A program made the position numbers and the translations under genes. 64,000 nt of DNA from Gillisia mitskevichiae (GTDB taxonomy: Bacteria; Bacteroidota; Bacteroidia; Flavobacteriales; Flavobacteriaceae): positions 124,001 to 188,000 of the forward strand of contig NZ_RBLG01000001.1 of the NCBI RefSeq assembly GCF_003634585.1. The letters are read 5' to 3'. Below, piece by piece: positions 48,649 to 56,449 of this stretch. Each line of letters starts with the position of its first letter. The stretch's first letter is position 1. Under the pieces are notes generated by a model. It saw only the letters and a list, made by a program, of their open reading frames with translations. It was not told the origin of the DNA and made no database searches.

Positions 48649-49242
48649 TTACTTCACTTTTTCAGAATAATAAAGTTTCAATATAGAATCTAATTCTTTC
48701 TCCCCCTTTAAAACCTGCTTCACTATAGATCTAATATTCTGAGATAAAAGTCTTTCCAGAGGCTGTGGAGTTTTATTCAGTTTTTTAAAAGAACTTGCTA
48801 ATTTAGTATCCCATTCCTTATGAAAATTTAAAAGATCGTCTGGATAAACAGTGGTTCTAGGGGAGCCTTCATCTTTTGCTTTAAAAGCCTCACTCACATT
48901 TAAATACCCATAATCATCGGTTAGTTCTTCACCCACCTGAATATCGCGAATAGCGATTTCAAAATCGTATGCCGTAGAAATGCAGTTGGAATTAAAACTA
49001 TGATTTACATATTTTGCCGTGTCCCAACACATCACGAAATTTCCTTTATTGTTTCTAAAGGTGAACTTATCTATCATCTCCTGTGTATAGGGTAACATTT
49101 CGGCTACTTGCTCTGGTGTATATACTTGATCCAGTTCATCCTGAACCCAAGTTATGGTGCCTTCAGGGATTAGTTTTGTGGCTACAATTCCGTACCCAAT
49201 TTCTTCACTTATAAATTTTACCTCTGTGTCTGGATGTATCAT
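48649..49242 (-). CDS. SET domain protein
   Basis: 197 residues. It has the SET-domain layout: VKFISEEIGYGIVATKLIPEGT at the N-terminus, KYVNHSFNSNC (the NH-x-x-x-N-C motif that binds SAM) and VGEELTDDYGYLN (the active-site tyrosine motif). SET enzymes methylate lysines of proteins using SAM. The C-terminal 70 residues are helical and unassigned. The gene lies between bioA and the ketoacyl synthase, all on one strand, which is a puzzling place for a protein methyltransferase. The target is unknown. Confidence 0.82.
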   Translation of the reverse strand: MIHPDTEVKFISEEIGYGIVATKLIPEGTITWVQDELDQVYTPEQVAEMLPYTQEMIDKFTFRNNKGNFVMCWDTAKYVNHSFNSNCISTAYDFEIAIRDIQVGEELTDDYGYLNVSEAFKAKDEGSPRTTVYPDDLLNFHKEWDTKLASSFKKLNKTPQPLERLLSQNIRSIVKQVLKGEKELDSILKLYYSEKVK

Positions 49243-49302
49243 AGTGTGATTATAACTAAACGAATTTAGGAATAATAACTACTCAAATATTTCAAAAAAT
49301 AG

Positions 49303-50568
49303 TTAAAAAATCTCTAAGGCAGCAAGGATAGAATCGTAGATTTTTTGCAACTCTTTTTTCGAGATAACATAAGGTGCCAAGATATAAATGGTATTACCAA
49401 GAGGTCTTAAAAAGACTCCACTTTCCATGAAATGCTTAAAAAGTTTATTCCTTAGATTCCCGTAGCGCTCCATTTCCACATTCAGTTCAAAAGCTAAAAT
49501 AACTCCCAATTGTCTTGAATTCATCACTTTTGGATGATCTTTGATCTCCTTTAGGAAATTAGAATGTGACTGTATAACCTGCTGAATATTTTGTTGGATT
49601 TCTTCTGAATTCAATAAGTCTATTCCAGCCAAAGCTGCAGTACAAGACAACGGGTTTGCAGTATAAGTATGACCATGAAACAAACCTTTTGCAATGTCAT
49701 TATCATAAAATGCGTTATAGACCTTCATGGAGCAAGAAGTGATCGCCATAGGCAAAAGTCCGGCAGTTAAAGCTTTAGACATACAGATAATATCTGGCTG
49801 TTCTTCTAAATATTCTGAAGCGAAATTCTTTCCTGTTTTCCCAAAGCCTGTCATGACCTCATCTGCTATGGTAATAATTTCATGTTCTCGGCAAATTTTC
49901 AAGATGGCGTTTAAGCCAGCTGCATCATGCATTTTCATTCCTGCAGCACCTTGTACTAAAGGCTCATATATAAAGCCTGCAAGTGCGTGCTGTTCTATTA
50001 ACTCCTCTAACTTCTGAAGAACATCCAAATTATTTTCACCAGTAGGAACAGGAATACGAACCACTTCCAAAAAATGATGTTCGAAAGCGCCGTTGTATAC
50101 CGAAAGTCCCGAAACAGACATGGCTCCAAAAGTGTCTCCATGGAAGCCTTCTTCAAAAGCTAACATTACCTTTCTCTCATTTCCTAGGTTAAAATGATAT
50201 TGTAAAGCCATCTTAATTCCTATTTCCGTAGAAGTAGAACCATTATCGCTAAAAAATAATTTTTCTTGATTTGTAGGTAAGATCTTAATTAACTCTTCAG
50301 AAAGTTGTATCGCAGGCTCATGTGTAAATCCGCTAAAAACCACCTGATCCAGTTTTTGCATTTGTGCAGCAACTTTATTTGTAATGTAGGCATTGCAATG
50401 TCCATACATGCAAGTGTACCAACTGGAAATCCCATCTATATATTCTTTCCCATTCTCATCCCAGAGTTTCACACCTTCAGCTTTAATAATTGCAAGGGTG
50501 TCTAGTGAAGTTTTATGCTGAGTTAATGGATGCCAAAGATGTTTTTTGTCTCTTTCAGATAATGTCAT
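49303..50568 (-). CDS. bioA: Adenosylmethionine-8-amino-7-oxononanoate aminotransferase
   Basis: 421 residues, a PLP-dependent class III aminotransferase. It turns 8-amino-7-oxononanoate into 7,8-diaminononanoate using SAM as amino donor. Seen: HLWHPLTQHKT (residues 10-20), DGISSWYTCMYGHCN, FFSDNGSTSTEIGIKMALQY, the cofactor aspartate in IIADEVMTGFGKTG-type sequence (read IADEVMTGFGKTG) and the PLP lysine in DIICMSKALTAGLLP. It is 22 bases downstream of bioD. Confidence 0.96.
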   Translation of the reverse strand: MTLSERDKKHLWHPLTQHKTSLDTLAIIKAEGVKLWDENGKEYIDGISSWYTCMYGHCNAYITNKVAAQMQKLDQVVFSGFTHEPAIQLSEELIKILPTNQEKLFFSDNGSTSTEIGIKMALQYHFNLGNERKVMLAFEEGFHGDTFGAMSVSGLSVYNGAFEHHFLEVVRIPVPTGENNLDVLQKLEELIEQHALAGFIYEPLVQGAAGMKMHDAAGLNAILKICREHEIITIADEVMTGFGKTGKNFASEYLEEQPDIICMSKALTAGLLPMAITSCSMKVYNAFYDNDIAKGLFHGHTYTANPLSCTAALAGIDLLNSEEIQQNIQQVIQSHSNFLKEIKDHPKVMNSRQLGVILAFELNVEMERYGNLRNKLFKHFMESGVFLRPLGNTIYILAPYVISKKELQKIYDSILAALEIF

Positions 50569-50590
50569 TTCTTAATACTTTGGAGATTTT

Positions 50591-51214
50591 TTAAAGTGCA
50601 TTAAAATTATCACGGAATAGATCTGCATATTCCTTGATCACGTTTCTATCGAAATAAGGTTCATTATCTATTCTTCCAATAAATTTAATTCCCGTCATTT
50701 CCAAGATCACATTTTCAGTACTCTTATTTTCATCTCCGTTAAAAATAATCCCAGCGATGTGGAATCCTTTACTTTTTAGCACTTCAATAGTAAGTAAGGT
50801 GTGATTAATACTCCCTAAATAATGCCTTGAAACTAGAATGATCTTATCTGTAGGAAGAATAAGATCTGCAATGGTTTCTTTCGAATTTATTGGCACTAAT
50901 AAACCACCTGCTCCCTCAATAACAAGATCTTTGGAGGTTTGGGAACGTTTTATCTTTTTAGCTATTAGATTAATTCCATCTATTTCTGCAGCCGCATGCG
51001 GACTCATAGGAGAATTTAATTTAACTCCTTCAGGGTAGAAAAAAGTTTCCTCATTAGAAATTAGACTTTCAAGCTTTATGGAATCACTATTCTCTAGATC
51101 TCCTGCCTGAATTGGCTTCCAATAGTCTGCTTTTAAAGATTCAGTAATAATAGCTGCGGTAATTGTTTTACCAACATCTGTCCCGATACCGGTTATAAAA
51201 AAAGTATTATTCAT
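50591..51214 (-). CDS. bioD: Dethiobiotin synthase
   Basis: 207 residues. It closes the ureido ring of dethiobiotin using CO2 and ATP. P-loop GIGTDVGKTITAAII (residues 9-23), KPIQAGDLENSD and VIEGAGGLLVPIN are family blocks. Its start overlaps the end of the DUF2007 gene by eight bases, and bioA follows after 22 bases. Confidence 0.95.
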   Translation of the reverse strand: MNNTFFITGIGTDVGKTITAAIITESLKADYWKPIQAGDLENSDSIKLESLISNEETFFYPEGVKLNSPMSPHAAAEIDGINLIAKKIKRSQTSKDLVIEGAGGLLVPINSKETIADLILPTDKIILVSRHYLGSINHTLLTIEVLKSKGFHIAGIIFNGDENKSTENVILEMTGIKFIGRIDNEPYFDRNVIKEYADLFRDNFNAL

Positions 51215-51623
51215 TTAAATTAAATTTATGTTTACAGGTTTCGCACCTGTATTCGTAACGTGTATATATTGGCAAGGCAGCGGTTAAAAATGAGAATAGG
51301 AAAAAGAACATAGATTTAATTCCTCTAACATTCGTAAAAAGCTCCACTTTTAAGCTTCCACAAACTGGACACTCAATTTCTTGCCCATTTTCATCTAGAG
51401 AATAATCACTTATGCTGCTTAAAATTTCCAAAGCTTTACTCTCGTCTTCCTGCCAAACCTTCAGTTTTACTCCTCCAATAGCATTACTTACCAAAGGATC
51501 TGTATCTACCGTAAATTGATCGTATAAAAAAACTTCAATCCCTTCTGCTTCCAACCTAGATTTGATTATTTGCGCTTCAGATGAATATTGAAATACGGCA
51601 ATTTTAGAGAAGGTTTCTTTCAT
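51207..51623 (-). CDS. DUF2007 protein with a zinc ribbon and membrane helix
   Basis: 138 residues. The N-terminal 70 residues are DUF2007-like (FQYSSEAQIIKSRLEAEGIE, GGVKLKVWQEDESKALEIL). A zinc ribbon then follows, with CPVCGS at about residues 85-90 and CETCKHKF at the end; between the two pairs is a hydrophobic segment (about 104-122), so the ribbon is split by a membrane helix. It overlaps bioF by four bases and bioD by eight, which makes it an integral member of the biotin operon, yet no role in biotin metabolism is known. Confidence 0.8.
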   Translation of the reverse strand: MKETFSKIAVFQYSSEAQIIKSRLEAEGIEVFLYDQFTVDTDPLVSNAIGGVKLKVWQEDESKALEILSSISDYSLDENGQEIECPVCGSLKVELFTNVRGIKSMFFFLFSFLTAALPIYTRYEYRCETCKHKFNLNE

Positions 51624-52783
51624 TTTATAAAAGTAGCTAATAGTTCAAGAAGATCCTTAATCTCCTCTTTAGTATTGTAACTGTGTAAACAAAACCTAAG
51701 ACGCTCTAAACCTTTTGGAACGGTAGGACTTAAAATAGGTTTTACATTAAATCCTTTATTCTGAATTTGAGTCGCAATACTTTTAACTTCATCATTCCCA
51801 GAAGCAATACAAGAATGAATTGCAGATTCGCTAGATATGAAGAAGCTCTGAAGCTCTAGTCTACTTACTTCATTTTTAAAAAACAAGATGTTCTCCTGAA
51901 GACTTTTTAATTCTGAATTAATTTCATTGAAATCGAATTTGTTTAATCCCTCATAAGAAGCGATAATTGCGGCAATAGAATGCGGGGAAAGCGCGGTGGT
52001 ATAAATAAAACTTCTACTAAAATTCACTAAAAATTGTTTTAAAAGCTCGCTCCCTAAAATAACAGCCCCATGCACACCAAGTGCTTTTCCAAAAGTGACA
52101 ATTCTGGCAAACACCATTCTCTCTAATCCTAAATCCTGAACCAGCCCTGTTCCTGTATTTCCCGATACTCCTACCGCATGGGCTTCATCTATCACCAATT
52201 GATAATTTCCCGTTTCGGCAAAATTTGCGAAAGCTTTAAGATCCGGGCTATCTCCATCCATAGAAAATACGGATTCTGTAACAATATATATATCAGAGTT
52301 TTTTTCTGAAGCAACCAAATTCAATCTTTTCTTTAGATCTTCAAGGTCATTATGTTTGAATTTATAAGCTTTTGCGTTGCTCATTTTTATGCCATCTCTA
52401 ATAGAAGCGTGTACAAATTCATCGTATAAAATGAGGTCTCCTTTTTGTGGAACTGCAGAGAAAAATCCAATATTCGCGTCGTAACCAGAATTAAATATCA
52501 AAGCAGATTCAGCTTTATGAAAATTGGCTATTTGCTCTTCAGCTAGTGGATATAATTTATGATTTCCAGAAAGCAACCTCGATCCAGTTGCCCCATTTTG
52601 GACTATATTACATTCCTCCAAAATCTTCTGGGTCTTAAAATATAATTCTGAATTTGCTGCAAATCCTAAATAATCATTAGAAGCAAAATCTATTAAATTA
52701 TTTGAAGATCCCAGCTCTCTGAAAGCATTTTGCTGCTTTCTTTTCTCAAGGCTTTTCTCTAATTTTAAAGGGAATTTATGCAT
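51620..52783 (-). CDS. bioF: 8-amino-7-oxononanoate synthase
   Basis: 387 residues, an alpha-oxoamine synthase. It condenses pimeloyl-ACP or pimeloyl-CoA with alanine. Seen: SNDYLGFAAN, GATGSRLLSGNHKLYPLAE, the PLP-contact DEAHAVGVSGNTG and the PLP lysine in VTFGKALGVHGAVILGS. It is the first gene of the biotin operon on the minus strand. The 185-base region upstream contains a TGTGATAATTATCACA palindrome. Confidence 0.94.
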   Translation of the reverse strand: MHKFPLKLEKSLEKRKQQNAFRELGSSNNLIDFASNDYLGFAANSELYFKTQKILEECNIVQNGATGSRLLSGNHKLYPLAEEQIANFHKAESALIFNSGYDANIGFFSAVPQKGDLILYDEFVHASIRDGIKMSNAKAYKFKHNDLEDLKKRLNLVASEKNSDIYIVTESVFSMDGDSPDLKAFANFAETGNYQLVIDEAHAVGVSGNTGTGLVQDLGLERMVFARIVTFGKALGVHGAVILGSELLKQFLVNFSRSFIYTTALSPHSIAAIIASYEGLNKFDFNEINSELKSLQENILFFKNEVSRLELQSFFISSESAIHSCIASGNDEVKSIATQIQNKGFNVKPILSPTVPKGLERLRFCLHSYNTKEEIKDLLELLATFIK

Positions 52784-52875
52784 CGTGCTAAATTACGACA
52801 TTCAAAAATCTAACTTACTGCTGTCGATGGATGTTTGGCAACTTTAGAAACGCTTAAAGAATTAGCAGTGGTTTG

Positions 52876-52891
52876 TGTGATAATTATCACA
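52876..52891. promoter_or_regulatory. 16-base palindrome, CRP/FNR-like operator candidate
   Basis: TGTGATAATTATCACA is a perfect palindrome and fits the TGTGA-N6-TCACA form bound by CRP-family regulators. It is about 93 bases upstream of bioF and lies between bioF and the end of the mnh operon. Function is inferred. Confidence 0.45.
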
Positions 52892-52968
52892 ATAAACTAT
52901 TCTTTTTGGGTTTTTAAACGAAAAGGTATTCAGAAGAAAAAAAGAGAACTAAATTAAAAAGATCTGGT

Positions 52969-53388
52969 TTATTTAGAATTCTTTTTCTTGACCAATTTTT
53001 TTTCAATTTTATCGAGCTTCTTTAACTCCTCTACATCTTCACTTTTTAATTCCTGAGTGGCTTTATGGTATTTTCCATCCATATCGTCCATAATAGAATG
53101 CTTCCACAATTTCACGCCAGAAAAATAACTAGCTCTTCCAATTAAATGTCCACTTATAGGAGCGGTAAGGAGAATAAAAAGAATAATAGCCAGGACTCTC
53201 GTAGTAATAGAAAAATCCTGAAAATGTATTGCTGCTGCTAAAAGCAATAATCCTATGCCCAAAGTCGCTGCCTTAGTAGTAACAGAAATCCTTAGGTAGG
53301 AATCTGGCATTCTAATTAATCCTATACTTGCTAACAGAATAAATATAGCGCCGGAAAGGGAAAATATTGCAACAAAAATATCTGTCAT
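52969..53388 (-). CDS. mnhG: Na+/H+ antiporter subunit G (Mrp)
   Basis: 139 residues. Three membrane helices at about 5-25, 38-58 and 65-85, as in MnhG/MrpG, with IGLIRMPDSYLRISVTTKAATLG as a family block (read in parts: LIRMPDSYLRIS, KAATLGIGLLL). A basic, lysine-rich tail of about 45 residues follows. It is the last gene of the seven-gene operon and overlaps mnhF by four bases. Confidence 0.92.
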   Translation of the reverse strand: MTDIFVAIFSLSGAIFILLASIGLIRMPDSYLRISVTTKAATLGIGLLLLAAAIHFQDFSITTRVLAIILFILLTAPISGHLIGRASYFSGVKLWKHSIMDDMDGKYHKATQELKSEDVEELKKLDKIEKKLVKKKNSK

Positions 53389-53657
53389 TTTTTGTTTCTT
53401 TTTTGAATATAATACGAAAAGGCTACAGTGCCTAAAAATGCGATTAGCGCCAAGATCATTGCAACATCTAAAAAAGATGGCCTATTGGTTAGTATACTAT
53501 ATGCGGCAATAAACCCAATTCCTGTAGTTATAATTAGATCTAAAGCTATAATCCTGTCTACAATACTCGGGCCTTTTAAAAACCTATATAGAATAAGCAA
53601 TACCGAAATTGATAGAATAGGAGTTACGATGTAAAATATAAACTCGTGTAATGTCAT
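53385..53657 (-). CDS. mnhF: Na+/H+ antiporter subunit F (Mrp)
   Basis: 90 residues with three membrane helices, typical of MnhF. The block LKGPSIVDRIIALDLIITTG (about 28-47) with a conserved aspartate is the family signature. It overlaps mnhE by four bases and mnhG by four bases. Confidence 0.92.
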   Translation of the reverse strand: MTLHEFIFYIVTPILSISVLLILYRFLKGPSIVDRIIALDLIITTGIGFIAAYSILTNRPSFLDVAMILALIAFLGTVAFSYYIQKRNKK

Positions 53658-54130
53658 CTTAATATCTCTAGTATACGTTTTTCAAATCCGTTCTTGATAC
53701 TATCTATAAATTTCTCTCTTGAAGTTATATACATAGAATGCACATACAATACTTTGCGATCATCTGAAACATCTAAACTAAGAGTTCCAGGAGTTAGTGT
53801 TATCATATTTGCAAGAAGAGTGATCTCTACATTCGTCTTTGCTGAAAGCGGAATTTTCACAATTCCAGGACTCATGTTATAATGAGGTGTCATTACCTCG
53901 TATGCCACTTGCACATTCGCTTTTATAAGTTCATATAAAAAGAAGAATACAAACGCGATCACCTTTGGTAGGATCTTGAAATATTTTGCATTTCCAGATC
54001 CTGTAGTGATCATTCTCATGGTGAAGAAACTAAATGCAAATCCGAACAAATAATTAGCGAAGGTAAAATCTCCCGTAAGAGCTACCCAAATACCCATTAA
54101 AATTATGTTGGATAAAAATCTATTCTTCAT
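53654..54130 (-). CDS. mnhE: Na+/H+ antiporter subunit E (Mrp)
   Basis: 158 residues. Two or three membrane helices in the first 75 residues, then a cytoplasmic part with LANMITLTPGTLSLDVSDD, the MnhE family signature. It overlaps mnhD by 11 bases and mnhF by four bases. Confidence 0.92.
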   Translation of the reverse strand: MKNRFLSNIILMGIWVALTGDFTFANYLFGFAFSFFTMRMITTGSGNAKYFKILPKVIAFVFFFLYELIKANVQVAYEVMTPHYNMSPGIVKIPLSAKTNVEITLLANMITLTPGTLSLDVSDDRKVLYVHSMYITSREKFIDSIKNGFEKRILEILR

Positions 54131-55652
54131 GATCTATAATTTGTTCTTTTCCCAGTACTGCTTCAATATATTGCGTATTATCCATCAGTTCACCAGCAAC
54201 CCGAGAAGACACTTGCTGTATATGCTCTGCTCCAAATCCAATATACAAAGATACCAATGATAAAAATATCATAGGTGCAATCATTTGAGCCTTTCTAATA
54301 GTTTTTAACTTATCAAAATATCTAAAATTCAATCTTACCGGTAATTCTTTCTTTTCTTTCCAAATAACGCTTGCCCAAACTTTCGCAATAACAATAAGTG
54401 TAATTAAACTGGCAAAAATGATCGCTCCTACAACCCACCATTGCTCCGATTCGAAGGCAGCGATAATCAAAGAAATTTTTGGCCAGAACCCAGACAAAGG
54501 GGGCACTCCCACTAATGAGAATAACGGGATCGCTATTAACAAACTTAACATTGGATGATCTGCATACAAGCCTCCTAAGTTTCGAATGCTATTTGTTCCT
54601 CGTATTCTAAAAATCAATCCTCCCACCATAAAAAGATTCGTCTTTACTATGATGTCATGGATTAAATAAAATATTGTTCCTGCTATGGCAACTTCAGTAA
54701 ACAAACCTAAACCTGCTATCATATAACCAATATGACATATAATTAAATATGAAAATACTTTTCTAAGGTTATTCTGTACTAATGCCCCAAGGCCTCCACT
54801 AAACAGTGTGAGTACCGCAATTATTAATATGATATTTTCTAAGAACATGTCCCCCACAAATATCAAAGTAAAAACCCTAATAAGGGCATAGACCCCAACT
54901 TTGGTTAATAAGCCTCCAAAAATTGCCGCGACTGCAGATGGCGGGGTATGATAGGAATCTGGCAACCAAAAGTAAAGAGGAAATACAGCAGCCTTAATTC
55001 CGAAGGCGACCAGAAATAATATCGCAGTGATCTCCACCAATCCTCGATTCTCTATTGCTGCAACTTTTAAGGCCAGATCGGCCATATTTAGCGATCCTGT
55101 TAACCCATACAATACTGCAATAGCAGTAAGAAAGATCATAGATGCCAAAATATTAAGTGTAAAATATTTTACTGAACCTTCCAATTGTGCTTTTTCTCCA
55201 CCAAGAGTAATAAGTACAAAAGAGGAAATTATTATGATCTCAAACCAAACATATAAATTGAAAATGTCTCCTGTTAAGAATGCTCCATTCAAACCTAAAA
55301 GCAGGAAATGAAAGATAGGAAAATAACCAAATTTTAATCTGGCTGCAACCACAGAAGCCGATGAGAAACTCGCTACTGCAAGCCCCGAGATCGCTGTTAA
55401 CAATACTAATGTGGCCGAAAGTGTATCTGCAACGAATATAATTCCGAATGGCGGTTTCCAATTTCCTGCGAGAACGATTTGTGTTCCATTTTCCCAGATA
55501 TAACTGAATAACCAAATAGAAACCCCAACACTAATGATGCTTCCTACAATACTTATCACGCGTTGCCACGAGATCTTTCTCCAACAAAACATCAAAAGGA
55601 TGCTTAAAAACATTTGAAGCAATAGGGGATATAATACTAACTGTTGTGTCAT
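54120..55652 (-). CDS. mnhD: Na+/H+ antiporter subunit D (Mrp)
   Basis: 510 residues and about 14 membrane helices, homologous to the proton-pumping subunits NuoM/NuoN of complex I. The key glutamate and lysine regions are in [17 protein letters not shown] and [20 protein letters not shown]. It overlaps mnhC by four bases and mnhE by 11. Confidence 0.95.
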   Translation of the reverse strand: MTQQLVLYPLLLQMFLSILLMFCWRKISWQRVISIVGSIISVGVSIWLFSYIWENGTQIVLAGNWKPPFGIIFVADTLSATLVLLTAISGLAVASFSSASVVAARLKFGYFPIFHFLLLGLNGAFLTGDIFNLYVWFEIIIISSFVLITLGGEKAQLEGSVKYFTLNILASMIFLTAIAVLYGLTGSLNMADLALKVAAIENRGLVEITAILFLVAFGIKAAVFPLYFWLPDSYHTPPSAVAAIFGGLLTKVGVYALIRVFTLIFVGDMFLENIILIIAVLTLFSGGLGALVQNNLRKVFSYLIICHIGYMIAGLGLFTEVAIAGTIFYLIHDIIVKTNLFMVGGLIFRIRGTNSIRNLGGLYADHPMLSLLIAIPLFSLVGVPPLSGFWPKISLIIAAFESEQWWVVGAIIFASLITLIVIAKVWASVIWKEKKELPVRLNFRYFDKLKTIRKAQMIAPMIFLSLVSLYIGFGAEHIQQVSSRVAGELMDNTQYIEAVLGKEQIIDHEE

Positions 55653-56002
55653 GAATCTTTATCTATTGCGTTCATTTCATCTAAATCGTCTGTTTTAACC
55701 ACTTTATAAGCTCTTTTCACCAAAATAATAGCAAAAGATTGCAATCCAAAACTAATTACAATTGCCGTTAATATAAGTGCCTGTGGAACAGGATCGGCAT
55801 ATACAGATTGAAATACATCTGAATCTGCAGGTATAATTGGGGGACTTCCTTTTACTACTCTTCCAAGTAGAAATATGAGCAAATTTGCTCCATTCCCTAA
55901 AATTATTATTCCGAGTATTAACTTAACCAGACTTCTACGTAAAATCATGTAGATACCTGCTGCATATAAAACTCCGATCATTATCGCTAAAAGTATTTCC
56001 AT
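55649..56002 (-). CDS. mnhC: Na+/H+ antiporter subunit C (Mrp)
   Basis: 117 residues, three membrane helices, homologous to complex I subunit NuoK. Family blocks: [25 protein letters not shown] (in parts: [17 protein letters not shown]) and [19 protein letters not shown]. The start is four bases after the mnhB stop and the gene overlaps mnhD by four bases. Confidence 0.95.
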   Translation of the reverse strand: MEILLAIMIGVLYAAGIYMILRRSLVKLILGIIILGNGANLLIFLLGRVVKGSPPIIPADSDVFQSVYADPVPQALILTAIVISFGLQSFAIILVKRAYKVVKTDDLDEMNAIDKDS

Positions 56003-56005
56003 AGT

Positions 56006-56419
56006 TTAAGCAGATTCTGAAATTGTAAATATTATAGTTAAAGTTACCCCAACAACTACCAAGTAAACTCCAAGGTCAAAGAATAATGCTGTACCTAATG
56101 AACCTAAGACAGGTAAATGCTCCGGATACCATAATCCTGTCATAAATGGCAAATCGAAAAACAACACGGGCGTTACTCCAGCTAAAAAAGCCAATGCTAA
56201 ACCTACTGGCATTAAAAAACCGGGATGTATTCTAAGTAATTCTTTTGTATTATCTAAACCTCTAGCAAATGAATGTAGAACAAAAGCGATAGATGCAATT
56301 AATCCGCCTACAAATCCTCCTCCTGGAGAATAATGTCCTCTTAAAAGTATAAATATTGAAAACAACAGCAATACCGGTAACAGGTAGGTAGATGCCGTTC
56401 TTAAAATTATTGTTTTCAT
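56006..56419 (-). CDS. mnhB: Na+/H+ antiporter subunit B (Mrp)
   Basis: 137 residues, four membrane helices. HYSPGGGFVGGLIASIAFVL (about residues 29-48) is the MnhB signature. It follows mnhA by 30 bases and precedes mnhC by three. Confidence 0.94.
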   Translation of the reverse strand: MKTIILRTASTYLLPVLLLFSIFILLRGHYSPGGGFVGGLIASIAFVLHSFARGLDNTKELLRIHPGFLMPVGLALAFLAGVTPVLFFDLPFMTGLWYPEHLPVLGSLGTALFFDLGVYLVVVGVTLTIIFTISESA

Positions 56420-56449
56420 CTTTAATCGTTTTTAATTATTTCAGTTCAA

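Noticed and set aside
52820-52953. Possible plus-strand mini-protein with a hydrophobic stretch and a basic tail
   Set aside because: It has no ATG, only TTG or GTG starts, no promoter box, and overlaps the palindrome at 52876. Composition alone is not enough.
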